From Oscarella lobularis (Eukaryota; Porifera; Homoscleromorpha; Homosclerophorida; Oscarellidae): 64,000 bases of DNA. Position 1 is the first letter of the stretch. Each line of letters starts with the position of its first letter. Below are positions 1-9,146 of this stretch, piece after piece. Location: NCBI RefSeq assembly GCF_947507565.1, contig NC_089184.1, forward strand, positions 1 to 64,000, written 5' to 3'. The translations under genes and the position numbers were made by a program. The notes below the pieces were generated by a model that was not told the DNA's origin, did no database searches, and saw nothing but the letters and a program-made list of their open reading frames with translations.

Positions 1-607
1 ACCCTAACCCTAACCCTAACCCTAACCCTAACCCTAACCCTAACCCTAACCCTAACCCTAACCCTAACCCTAACCCTAACCCTAACCCTAACCCTAACCC
101 TAACCCTAACCCTAACCCTAACCCTAACCCTAACCCTAACCCTAACCCTAACCCTAACCCTAACCCTAACCCTAACCCTAACCCTAACCCTAACCCTAAC
201 CCTAACCCTAACCCTAACCCTAACCCTAACCCTAACCCTAACCCTAACCCTAACCCTAACCCTAACCCTAACCCTAACCCTAACCCTAACCCTAACCCTA
301 ACCCTAACCCTAACCCTAACCCTAACCCTAACCCTAACCCTAACCCTAACCCTAACCCTAACCCTAACCCTAACCCTAACCCTAACCCTAACCCTAACCC
401 TAACCCTAACCCTAACCCTAACCCTAACCCTAACCCTAACCCTAACCCTAACCCTAACCCTAACCCTAACCCTAACCCTAACCCTAACCCTAACCCTAAC
501 CCTAACCCTAACCCTAACCCTAACCCTAACCCTAACCCTAACCCTAACCCTAACCCTAACCCTAACCCTAACCCTAACCCTAACCCTAACCCTAACCCTA
601 ACCCTAA
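1..607. repeat. Telomere, (CCCTAA)n
   Basis: About 101 copies of CCCTAA without a visible interruption. The C-rich strand runs 5' to 3' into the chromosome, which is the orientation of a natural left end. The 3'-ending strand would be TTAGGG, the animal-type telomere repeat. The array stops at base 607 and abuts the next satellite directly, with no degenerate telomeric variants between. Confidence 0.98.
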
Positions 608-884
608 GGGCTAAGCTGGGCTACGTTGGGCTAAGCTGGGCTACGTTGGGCTAAGCTGGGCTACGTTGGGCTAAGCTGGGCTACGTTGGGCTAAGCTGGG
701 CTACGTTGGGCTAAGCTGGGCTACGTTGGGCTAAGCTGGGCTACGTTGGGCTAAGCTGGGCTACGTTGGGCTAAGCTGGGCTACGTTGGGCTAAGCTGGG
801 CTACGTTGGGCTAAGCTGGGCTACGTTGGGCTAAGCTGGGCTACGTTGGGCTAAGCTGGGCTACGTTGGGCTAAGCTGGGCTAC
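608..884. repeat. 20-bp G-rich subtelomeric satellite
   Basis: Nearly 14 copies of GGGCTAAGCTGGGCTACGTT, visibly uniform until the truncated last copy. Each unit is two related 10-mers, GGGCTAAGCT and GGGCTACGTT. GGG therefore recurs every 10 bases with 7-base gaps on the + strand, which fits the usual G3N(1-7) quadruplex pattern. The G-rich strand is the opposite of the telomere's G-rich strand. Confidence 0.95.
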
Positions 885-1639
885 AGTGCACATGCGTTTA
901 CGTAGTGGGCGGTGCTTCTTCAAGCTTGTTGTGCTAATGTTGAGCAAAATCAATTTTTACAAGCGTTTGCCGTCTTCTTACTTTTAAAAGTGTTTTATTT
1001 TTATAGAAAATTTAAGTCCTTCAAAATTGCGATTTTTAGTTTTACATTTGGTTTTTCGTTTTTTTGTGCTTGTAACAAAGAGAGACAAGTGGATTGTAGT
1101 GTTTTTTGTTGGCTAAATGGGTTTTTAGTGTCTGATTTGGTGCCTTTTTCTTATTGTTTTTGGTTTCATGGCGTTTTCTTTGTGTTTGAAGGCAATTGCT
1201 GCTAAAAGAAAGCATTTAACAACGTTGCGAATAAAAGCGCAAACGCCGTTTGGCTTTTGAGGCGTTTAGAAGACATACGGCAGAAAATCGTTTTTCTCAA
1301 TTGTTTTTTCGCCTTTGCTCCCTACGGTGGTCTTCGTCTTCACTTTCTGTTCTGTTTGGCGCGGCGAGTTTGGTTTACGAAGAGCGATTGTGGCGTGCAA
1401 ATGGTTTTCAGTCAGCGATTCCCTGCAAGGGGCCTCACCCATGTGCGCGATCTTCGCATTTTAGCGAGAAAGGCTGTTTTTGGGTTTTGTTAGGGGCTTT
1501 TCGCGCATCGCGAAGACTTCGGCGTTGTTTAAAGTATTTATGTATGGAGGGCCATGCGAAGTTGTCCATTTTGCGCGGAAAAGCTTTTCAAACCCTTCCC
1601 GCACTGTTATACATTGTAAATAGTACGTACGAACGAAAC
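885..1639. other. Single-copy subtelomeric sequence, no gene recognised
   Basis: Non-repetitive sequence rich in T runs on the + strand. Two open stretches of about 100-130 codons exist (912-1205, 1250-1651). The second begins at a TTG, and neither resembles a known domain. I see no promoter, RNA gene or convincing splice chain. Nothing further can be supported. Confidence 0.5.
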
Positions 1640-2400
1640 CTTGACTATTAATAATTGTTTTTGACGTCAGTATTTTAATCCGCTTGAGTCACGTGCGTAC
1701 GTTAGCGCGCTTGACTCGCTTTTGCGAATGAATGGAAAATGGCTCATAACGACGGATTCGAAGTTCGAGCGACGTCAAAATAGTGTTAAAGGTGAGTATT
1801 GAGTAGTTTAGAGCCTTTTGGGCCGTTCGCGACGGTGCGAAACGGTCGAAATCGCGGCGTCGCGTCGCCAATGTGCGATGCGCATATCGAAGTACGATCG
1901 AATCGTTTCGATCTGACGCGGAATAGTGTTTTCGAAACGTTTCGAAGCGTTTTGCTGCATTCCGTGGCGTATTTTGAGCTGTTTTTTATACGCAAAAAGG
2001 GGGCGTGGCCCTTAACTTTCGTGCTCACTCTACGGCAAACGGCGTATCGTACGCCGTCGACGAACCGTAATTCGAAAACTAAATGATATAGGCTTTCGAT
2101 CGATATTATGTTCGTCGCCGTACGTCGCGTCCTAACGGCGCAGAGGCGTCGTAAAGGGTGGAGTCATTTCGACGCACGCAAGTAGGCGTGTTTATAATAT
2201 TCGACGCGTTTTTATGTCGAAAATTCGCCAATTTCGACGCGGCTCTTAACCAATCTTGTAGAGTCGTCAATGACGATTCGATTAGTCTTGGTCCGGTCGC
2301 CGAGCGATGTTTTGTGACGAAACGGCGTCCATTTAAAGTTATTTCGTCGCGAATGAGAAATTTCGAAATTGTTTTTCAATTTTCTCCGTCCCGTGATTGA
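1640..2400 (+). repeat. Inverted homology arm 1 (promoter/first-exon region)
   Basis: This CpG-rich segment is a diverged copy, in opposite orientation, of about 9370-10090. Shared blocks come in the same order and similar spacing: TGACGTCA (1662), a CACGTG region (1690), GAGCGACGTCAAAA (1767), a splice-donor-like site (1791/1792), GCGTCGCGTCGCCAA (1857), AAAGGGGGCGTG (about 1995) and CTCTACGGCAAACGGC (2028). Weaker similarity continues around 2180-2280. No protein frame is shared convincingly, so the conserved content looks like promoter, 5' exon and first intron. Confidence 0.7.
1662..1791 (+). promoter_or_regulatory. Putative CRE/E-box promoter with first exon and splice donor
   Basis: A perfect palindromic CRE (TGACGTCA, 1662-1669) is followed by an E-box (CACGTG, 1690-1695) and a conserved TTAGCGCGC stretch. 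About 100 bases later AAAG|GTGAGT (exon end 1791) matches the animal 5' splice consensus. The same order is kept in the inverted copy near 9.95-10.07 kb, which argues for function or for recent common descent of a regulatory unit. No start site can be fixed from sequence. Confidence 0.4.
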
Positions 2401-2625
2401 ATTCGTCCACGTTTTTTTGTGTAAAGGAATTCTATTAGATTGTATTTGAGGGGCGAAAAGGTTTAGTGGCCATTGGCCAAAAATTTGAGTAAAAATTCCA
2501 CTCGAAAAGTTTTTGGCTTTTGGTACATCTTTGCGCTGTTTTAAAAGTGTCTTCCCGTGGTCGGATCGAGCCAAGATTTGATATCTGGTCTCTCTGACCC
2601 CGGAATTTTTGGTAGCCAAAGTTTG

Positions 2626-2639
2626 GTTGCCATAGCAAC
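2626..2639. promoter_or_regulatory. Perfect RFX-type X-box
   Basis: GTTGCCATAGCAAC fits the RFX X-box consensus (RYYNYYATRRNRAC) at all 14 positions and is a near-palindrome. It lies 24 bases upstream of the ATG at 2664. In animals, X-boxes this close to a start codon usually mark ciliary genes controlled by RFX factors. That is family knowledge. Binding here is inference, and the site could also lie inside an intron ending at 2663. Confidence 0.5.
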
Positions 2640-2663
2640 AAATTTGTTTATTTTTTTAAATAG

Positions 2664-2944
2664 ATGTATTTGTATCAAGCGGGCCATAAGGGCCGCGTGG
2701 CCCGGAGGAGTGAACAATTTTTGAAAGCGATGGTCGAAAAAGCGATCGTGCGACGCTTAGAAGTGAGTAGAGCGACAATCGTGGTCTCGCGCGCGATTTG
2801 TGCCTATTTTTTTATTTTTAGAAGACCCGTCCCCGCAGCAGATGTGGAAATGGACGTATTTCCAATCGTCTCCTCTCGTTTAGCTTTCGTCAGTTTGAGA
2901 GATTTACAGGCGGAGAGGAGGAGGACATTTACTCATGTGTATGA
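2664..2944 (+). CDS. Candidate small two-exon gene, unknown function
   Basis: An ATG at 2664 follows a pyrimidine-rich stretch ending in TAG. A 59-bp GT-AG intron (2763-2821, GTGAGT to TTTTTAG) would join 33 codons to a second exon ending at TGA 2942-2944. That gives a 73-residue basic protein with an acidic GEEEDIYSCV end. Read without splicing, the frame instead runs on into the 33-bp minisatellite and stops at 3215. I recognise no domain in either reading. The splice signals and the nearby X-box are the reasons to list it; expression is unproven. Confidence 0.25.
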
Positions 2945-2960
2945 AGATGGACAAATGCCC

Positions 2961-3455
2961 TTCGTTTTCTATAGAGAACGATGGACTATAGAGTTCGTTT
3001 TCTATAGAGAACGATGGACTATAGAGTTCGTTTTCTATAGGGAACGATGGACTATAGAGTTCGTTTTCTATAGAGAACGATGGACTATAGAGTTCGTTTT
3101 CTATAGAGAACGATGGACTATAGAGTTCGTTTTCTATAGAGAACGATGGACTATAGAGTTCGTTTTCTATAGAGAACGATGGACTATAGAGTTCGTTTTC
3201 TATAGAGAACGATAGACTATAGAGTTCGTTTTCTATAGGGAACGATGGACTATAGAGTTCGTTTTCTATAGAGAACGATGGACTATAGAGTTCGTTTTCT
3301 ATAGGGAACGATGGACTATAGAGTTCGTTTTCTATAGAGAACGATGGACGATTGCCTACGTTTTCTATAGAGAACGTAGGACGATTGTCTTGGTTTTCTA
3401 TAGAGAACGATGGACAATAGCCTTCGTTTTCTATAGAGGACGTTGGACAATTGCT
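2961..3455. repeat. 33-bp minisatellite, exactly 15 copies
   Basis: Fifteen units without a single indel (495 bp). The first eleven are nearly identical; the last four (from 3324) have diverged at the unit's end. The core TTTTCTATAGAGAA is an imperfect palindrome centred on CTATAG, so both strands read similar FYRER/LYRKR-like peptides. Unit length is a multiple of three. A G-to-A change in copy 8 makes TAG (3213-3215), closing the frame that enters from upstream. Confidence 0.95.
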
Positions 3456-3821
3456 CTTCTGTTAGGTATGTTTGTCGTTGAAATGTTTGTGGTATTTTAG
3501 ACACCTCCTATAGACGCCTTCCGATTGTAGTTCTTTCTTCAGGGAATGTTCGTTTTCTTTGTATTTACTCTTGGAATTATTGCATTATTATTTCTAATTG
3601 GGGGTTTTCCTTTTTTCTTTTAGGCTCTGACCTCTATATGATTGCTATGTGTAAGAGATATTGATAGAAGGCGAGGAGCTGGATTTTTAAAAGGTAAGTC
3701 ATCACCGTCACAACCATCAAAATTGATTATATGTCTTCATTCATATGGCACACAGATAAGAAAAGATTCAGCAAAATGGAAAATGACTTTATTTGTCTTG
3801 CTTTGCAGTACGTAATAATTT
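3456..3821 (+). other. Single-copy stretch with one exon-like segment (3624-3693)
   Basis: A pyrimidine tract ending CTTTTAG (to 3623) and AAAAG|GTAAGTC (3693/3694) bracket a 70-bp segment. Another acceptor-like TTTGCAG ends at 3808. All three + strand frames of the 70-bp segment contain stops, so it would be a non-coding or terminal exon. It could belong to a + strand transcript starting from the promoter-like region near 1.7 kb. Otherwise nothing is seen here. Confidence 0.3.
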
Positions 3822-4370
3822 TTTATTAGCACTAGGCGCATAATACAATCACGCGCGCTCGCGTCTCACGTGGTCCTAGTTAGGCGCGTGGAAAGTAGAT
3901 AGGGCGGCATACACAATAAAGTAGAGTGAGTCATGTCAAATTTTATTTGAATAAAGTCCCGGATGTAGATACAAAATTTAAACAGAGTTTCCCCTCTCCT
4001 CCATCCACCCCCTCGCCCCACATGGGAGGCAAGGCCAGGTGGGCACCTGCTGTGAGTCAAAGGACTCGTGGGGTCACTCCATACTCCCCCGCGGAGGGTG
4101 AGCCCGTTTAACCTCCTGGCTCCGAGCCTTGGACTGTGAAAGTGGCAGCTGGGATGTCAGTCCACTCACAGGTGCAATTCCAAGGGGCGTCACTGATTTA
4201 CCCGCCAGTGCTCTGCCTTACGCGGGGAGGCAACTCGATAGCCTCTGCAGAGGTATGGCCTATTTATCGCTCTTGGCCACAGAGGGATGGCTGCGTCTGC
4301 CTCGTCGGATTGGAGGAACAACTACACGGTAAAACAATTGACAAAGGGGAAAACAAAGAAAAGTACCTGG
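3822..4370 (-). repeat. Segmental duplication, copy 1 (satellite-proximal)
   Basis: This segment matches 60172-60715 in the same orientation, at over 90% identity by eye, with small indels. The minus strand preserves an intron-like tail ending CCGTGTAG, a short exon frame ending at a TAG, a long untranslated stretch and a polyadenylation signal (AATAAA, at + 3942-3947). Here the upstream exons of the other copy are missing and an in-frame stop precedes the intron, so this copy looks like a gene fragment. Similarity fades at about 3822 and 4370. Confidence 0.85.
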
Positions 4371-4420
4371 CGTCCGCCAAAGTCTTGAGCGAATAAACGT
4401 CTCGAACAACTAAAGACATC

Positions 4421-4643
4421 TTAAAAATAAAACCTATGAATAGAATCCGTACTACATACTGTAACTCTTTTCATCGATCCTCGCTCTTCCTATTGTGTTT
4501 GTCCTCCTCCCATATCCATTCCCATACGTTCTCCTCTCTCTTCCAATAGCCTACTCCTAACCGAAAGAAATTAAAAATGAAACCTAAGAATAGAATCCGT
4601 ACCTCATACTGTAACTCCTTTCATCGATCCTCGCTCTTCCTAC
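4421..4643. repeat. Direct repeat of about 73 bp (4421-4493 and 4571-4643)
   Basis: Two direct copies 150 bp apart share AGAATCCGTAC, ATACTGTAACTC and TTTCATCGATCCTCGCTC. Only a handful of substitutions separate them. Between them lies pyrimidine-rich filler. No function is apparent. The second copy overlaps the final exon of the minus-strand chain at 4.6-5.1 kb. Confidence 0.8.
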
Positions 4644-5053
4644 TTCCTACGAATGTCTTCCTAAAAGGAAGGAAAAGATGTTAGGGAATCATTGAAAAAT
4701 GATCTCTACTGTCTACGTTACGTACCTTGTGACGACGTCGGCATCGACGAAAGTCGGTGCTGGCGACGATTCCAGGGGAGTAGTGACGACATCAGACGTA
4801 CCTAATGAGAAATCATAGGCCAAATACGTCTAAGAAAATTTGAAGAGAGGTTCACCTTGGTGGGAAACTTCCAAGGCGCCGATTGTCCTTCTAAAAGGAA
4901 GGAAAAGATGCTACGGAATCATTGAAGAATGATCTCTCCTATCTACGTTACTTACCCGAGAAATTAACCCCATCACCACCCACACCCATATAATCTACCT
5001 AGAGAAAATTAATTAGAAATGATGATTCAACAAGCTAAAACTACATCACTTAC
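4621..5053 (-). CDS. Candidate minus-strand gene of small exons and 54-65 bp introns
   Basis: Read on the minus strand, four introns follow one another with good signals: 5053-4999 (GTAAGTGATG to CTCTAG, 55 bp), 4955-4891 (GTAAGTAACG to CCTTTTAG, 65 bp), 4855-4802 (GTGAACC to CATTAG, 54 bp) and 4725-4661 (GTACGTAACG to CCTTTTAG, 65 bp). Exons are 43, 35 and 76 bp plus a last one from 4660. From the ATG at 4989 the spliced frame gives about 52 residues ending at TAG 4649-4647. A second frame (ending TGA 4623-4621) is also open across the last three exons, so the reading frame is undecided. No family is recognised. Confidence 0.35.
4661..4725 (-). other. Intron A of a near-identical intron pair
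   Basis: This 65-bp GT-AG intron matches the 65-bp intron at 4891-4955 at 59 of 65 positions by direct comparison, while the flanking exons are unrelated. Both contain an ATCATT...AATGAT stem that could fold into a small hairpin, and both end in the same pyrimidine tract. Confidence 0.6.
4891..4955 (-). other. Intron B of a near-identical intron pair
   Basis: Partner of the intron at 4661-4725, exactly 230 bp away and equal in length. Its donor is GTAAGT, closer to consensus than intron A's GTACGT. Similarity stops at or very near the two splice sites, as expected if the intron itself was copied rather than a larger segment. Confidence 0.6.
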
Positions 5054-6440
5054 CATCGATCCCCCCTAGACAGCCCTCCCTCCTCCTGATCATAATTCCT
5101 TCGTTCCCACTCGCGTCCCTTGCTCGTATCCTTCCTCCTTACACCCTTACACACCTAAAAAATGAATTAGAGACTTCTCAATAGCTACAACTCTACCTAT
5201 ATCACATACCTTTGCTCCCTCGATAGTCGTCCTCCCTCCTGATCATAATTCCTTCCTTCCCACTCGCGTCCCTTGCTCGCATCCTTCTTCCTTACACTCT
5301 TACACATCTAAAAAACAAATTGGAGACTCCTCAATAACTAAAACTCTACCTACATCACATACCTTTGCTCAATTGATAGTCGTTCTCCCTCCTGATTGCT
5401 TTTCCTTCCTTCCCACTCGTGTCCCTTGCTCGTATCCTTCTTCCTTACACTCTTACACATCTAAAAAAACGAATTAGAGACTCCTCAATAACTAAAATTC
5501 TACCTACATCACATACCTTTGCTCCCTAGATAATCGCCATTCCTTCTGATTTTTTTCCCTTCCTTCTCATTTGCGTCCCTTGCTTGTATCCTTCTTCCTT
5601 AAACTCTTACACATCTAGAAAACGAATTAGATACTCCTTAATTACTAAAACTCTACCTCCATCACATACCTTTGATCCTTTGATAGTCATCCTCCCTCCT
5701 GATCATAATTCCTTCCTTCCCACTCGCGTCCCTTGCTCGCATCCTTCTTCCTTACACTCTGACACATATAAAAAAACAAATTAGAGACCCCTCAATAACT
5801 AAAACTCTACCTACATCACATACCTTTGATCCTTTGATAGTCATCCTCCCTCCTGATTGATTTTCCCTCTTTCCTATTCGCGTCCCTTGCTTGTATCCTT
5901 CCTCCTTAGACTCTGACACATCTAAAAAAACGAATTAGAGACTCCTCAATAACTAAAATTCTACCTACATCACATACCTTTGATCCTTTGATAGTCATCC
6001 TCCCTCCTGATTGTTTTTCCCTCCTTCCTATTCGCGTCCCTTGCTTGTATCCTTCTTCCTTAAACTCTTACACATCTAAAAAACGAATTAGAGACTCCTC
6101 AATAACTAAAATTCTACCTACATCACATACCTTTGATCCTTTGATAGTCGTTCTCCCTCCTGATTGCTTTTCCTTCCTTCCCACTCGTGTCCCTTGCTGG
6201 TATCCTTCTTCCCTAAACTCTAACACATCTAAAAAAACGAATTAGAGACTCCTCAATAACTTAAATTCTACCTACATCACACACCTTTGATCCCTAGATA
6301 GTCGTCCTTCCTCCTGATAACTTTTCCGTCCTTCCCACTCGCGTCCCTTGTTCATATCCTTTTTCCTTACACTCTTCCACATCTAGAAAACGAATTAGAA
6401 ACTCCTTAATTACTAAAACTCTGCCTCCATCACATGCCGT
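5054..6440 (-). repeat. 153-154-bp tandem repeat, first array (about 9 units)
   Basis: On the minus strand each unit reads as a 98-101 bp exon-like part and a 55-bp intron-like part beginning GTATGTGATG and ending TTTTTTAG. The exon-like part of the second unit reads MCKSVRKKD...GREWEG...REQ, very charged, with only one open frame. Several other units have a stop in that frame (GCGAATAG). Because 98 is not a multiple of three, splicing consecutive units together would shift frame. The first unit runs directly into the minus-strand exon chain at 4.6-5.05 kb. Confidence 0.85.
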
Positions 6441-6590
6441 TGATCCCTTGATATTCCTCCTTCTCCTTGCTCGCTTGTTCCTCTTCTCCCTCGCGTCCCT
6501 TGGTCTTGTCCTCGTTCCTCCCATTCCTATGTACACGCACTTATCTTTCTCCTCATCCCCACACTTTTCTTTCTGCTCATTTCAACACTT
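6441..6590. repeat. Unique-like head of composite block A
   Basis: Pyrimidine-rich sequence joining the 153-bp array to the TTCGAACG minisatellite. It recurs almost unchanged at 8400-8550. On the minus strand it reads as a very basic stretch (RNKRARRRRN). The donor position of the 153-bp unit is GC instead of GT in both copies. Confidence 0.7.
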
Positions 6591-6960
6591 TTCTCGAACG
6601 TTCGAACGAGGATTCGAACGGGGAATTGAACGTTCGAACGAGGATTCGAACGTTCGAACGTGGAATGGGGGTTCAAACGTTCTAACGGAGGGTTCGAACG
6701 TTCGAATAGGGGTTCGAACGTTCGAATGGAGGTTCGAACGTTCGGACAGGGGGTTCGAACGTTCGAATGGGGGTTCTAACGTTCTAACGGAGGGTTCGAA
6801 CGTTCGAACGGAGGGTCCGAACGTTCGAACGAGGGGTTCGAACGTTCGAATGGGAGGTTCGAACGTCCGAACGGGGTTCGAACGTTTGAATAGGGGTTTG
6901 AACGTTCGAACGTTCGAATGGGGGTTCGAACGTTCAAACGGGGGGTTCGAAAGTTCGAAT
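6591..6960. repeat. TTCGAACG palindromic minisatellite, block A
   Basis: Units of about 20 bp built on the perfect palindrome TTCGAACGTTCGAA followed by a G-rich spacer (GGGG or GGAG). Unit length varies by a few bases. TTCGAA is an AsuII/BstBI-type hexamer and CpG dinucleotides recur every few bases. Open frames here (RTFEP-like, SNVRT-like) follow simply from the repeat. Confidence 0.9.
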
Positions 6961-6963
6961 GCA

Positions 6964-7203
6964 TGACAAATTGTCCCAGGACAAATTGTCCTGGGGACAA
7001 ATTCTCCCAGGACAAATTGTCCCCAGGACAAATTGTCCCAGGACAAATTGTCCCCAGGACAAATTGTCCCCAGGACAAATTGTCCAAGGACAAATTGTCC
7101 CCAGGACAAATTGTCCCAGGACAAATTGTCCCCAGGACAAATTGATCACAGGACAAATTGTCCCCAGGACAAATTGTCCCCAGGACAAATTGTCCCCAGG
7201 ACA
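6964..7203. repeat. GGACAAATTGTCC satellite, composite block A
   Basis: About 15 monomers of the 15/16-bp dyad that dominates the later macrosatellite. The block begins right after the TTCGAACG array and ends at CCAGGACA|ACCTTCC, where the 153-bp repeat resumes in mid-unit. So it sits inside that repeat. Confidence 0.95.
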
Positions 7204-8399
7204 ACCTTCCTTCCCACTCGTGTCCCCCTTGCTCGTATCCTTCTTCCTTACACTCTTACACATCTAAAAAAACGAATTAGAGACTCCTTAATAACTTAAA
7301 TTCTACCTACATCACATACCTTTGCTCCCTAGATAGTCGTCCTTCCTTCTGATTGTTTTTCCTTCTTTCTCATTCGCGTTCCTTGCTTGTATCCTTCCTC
7401 CTTACACTCTGACACATCTAAAAAACAAATTAGAGACTCCTCAATAACTAAAACTCTACCTACATCGCATACCTTTGATCTTTGATAGTCGTCCTTCATC
7501 CTGATTGTTTTTCCCTCCTTCTCATTCGCGTCCCTTGCTTGTATCCTTCCTTCTTACACTCTTACACATCTAAAAAAAAAATTTAGAGACTCCTCAATAA
7601 CTAAAACTCTACCTACATCACATACCTTTGATCCTTTGATAGTCGTCCTTCATCCTGATTGTTTTTTCCTCCTTCCTATTCGCGTCCCTTGCTTGTATCC
7701 TTGTTCCTTACACTCTTACACATCTAAAGAAACAAATTAGGGACTCCTCAATAACTAAAATTCTACCTACATCACACATACCTTTGATCCTTTGATAGTC
7801 GTCCTTCACCCTGATTGTTTTTCCTTCCTTCCTATTCGCGTCCCTTGCTCGTATCCTTGTTCCTTAAACTCTTACACATCTAAAGAAACGAATTAGGGAC
7901 TCCTCAATTGCTCAAAATCTACCTACATCACACACCTTTGATCCCTAGATAGTCGTCCTTCCTCCTGATCCCTTTTCCGTCCTTCCCACTCGCGTCCCTT
8001 GCTTGTATCCTTCTTCCTTAAACTCTTACACATCGAAAAAAACGAATTAGAGACTCCTCAATAACTTAAATTCTACCTACATCACACACCTTTGCTCCCT
8101 AGATAGTCGTCCTTCCTCCTGAGAACTTTTCCGTCCTTCCCACTCGCGTCCCTTGCTTGTATCCTTCTTCCTTAAACTCTTACACATCTAAAAAACGAAT
8201 TAGAGACTCCTCAATAACTTAAATTCTACCTACATCACACACCTTTGATCCCTAGATAGTCGTCCTTCCTCCTAAGAACTTTTCCGTCCTTCCCACTCGC
8301 GTCCCTTGTTCATATCCTTCTTCCTTACAGTCTTCCACATTCTAGAAAACGAATTAGAAACTCCTTAATTACTAAAACTCTACCTCCATCACATGCCGT
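7204..8399 (-). repeat. 153-154-bp tandem repeat, second array (about 8 units)
   Basis: Same unit as 5054-6440, resuming in mid-unit after block A. The intron-like GTATGTGATG...TTTTTTAG part is preserved in most units. Variants with ACACACC or GCATACC at the donor (for example near 7465, 7930 and 8085) show that not all units keep the same flank. Confidence 0.85.
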
Positions 8400-8552
8400 C
8401 GATCCCTTGATATTCCTCCTTCTCCTTGCTCGCTTGTTCCTCTTCTCCCTCGCGTCCCTTGGTCTTGTCCTCGTTTCTCCCATTCCTATGTAAACGCACT
8501 TATCTTTCTCCTCATCCCCACACTTTTCTTTCTGCTCATTTCAACACTTCTC
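8400..8552. repeat. Unique-like head of composite block B
   Basis: Near-identical copy of 6441-6590, offset about 1959 bp. The differences are single substitutions, such as the loss of an ATG-like CATGTAC to CATGTAA. It marks a duplication that carried array, head and both minisatellites together. Confidence 0.75.
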
Positions 8553-9053
8553 TCGAACGTTCGAACGAGGATTCGAAAAGGGAATTGAACGTTCGAACGA
8601 GGATTCGAACGTTCGAACGTGGAATGAAGCATCGAACGTTCGAACGAGGTGTTCGAACGTATGAATAGGGGTTCGAACGTTTGAATGGGGGTTCGAACGT
8701 TCGAACAGAAGGGTTCGAAAGTTCGAATGGGGTTCGAACGTTCTAACATAGGGTTCGAACGTTCGAACAGGGGGTTCGAACGTTCGAATGGGGTTCGAAC
8801 GTTCTAACAAGGGGTTCGAACGTTCGAATGGGGGTTCGAACGTTCGAATGGGAGGTTCGAACTTTTGAACGAGGTTCGAACGTTCGAACGGAAGTTGGAA
8901 CGTTCGAACAGGGGTTCGATAGTTCGAATGGGGGTTCGAACGTTCGAATGGGAGGTTCGAACGTCCGAATAGGGGTTCGAACGTTCGAACGGGGGGTTCG
9001 AACGTTCAAATAGGGGTTCGAACGTTCGAAGGGCGGGTTCGAAACTTCGAATG
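8553..9053. repeat. TTCGAACG palindromic minisatellite, block B
   Basis: Longer version of the 6591-6960 array, about 25 units, with more substitutions. It ends CGAATGCATGA, as block A does, before the dyad satellite. This shows that the junction was duplicated along with the arrays. Confidence 0.9.
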
Positions 9054-9146
9054 CATGAAAAATTGTCCCAGGACAAATTGTCCCCCAGGACAAATTGTCC
9101 CAGGACAAATTGTCCCAGGACAAATTGTCACCAGGACAAATTGTCG
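9054..9146. repeat. GGACAAATTGTCC satellite, composite block B
   Basis: Six monomers only, ending at CAAATTGTCGCC where single-copy sequence begins. Compared with block A it is shortened, or has not expanded. Confidence 0.9.

Noticed and set aside
608..884. Degenerate interstitial telomere repeat.
   Set aside because: The unit is a uniform 20-mer with GGGCTA words but no TTAGGG. It is a separate satellite, not decayed telomere.
3316..3504. Minus-strand frame LYRKRRQSS... through the 33-bp repeats.
   Set aside because: It mirrors the + strand because the unit is near-palindromic; there is no independent support.
4129..4396. Plus-strand frames of 67 and 86 codons, also present at 60481-60796, as a conserved gene.
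   Set aside because: The first begins at a TTG, and both lie opposite the minus-strand exon and 3' UTR reading, which has splice and polyadenylation signals. Conservation between the copies is expected from recent duplication alone.
6591..9053. Open frames of 140-180 codons through the TTCGAACG arrays (SNVRT/RTFEP repeats).
   Set aside because: They follow from repeat units with few stops and occur in several frames on both strands. Unit length is irregular, so no frame is maintained.
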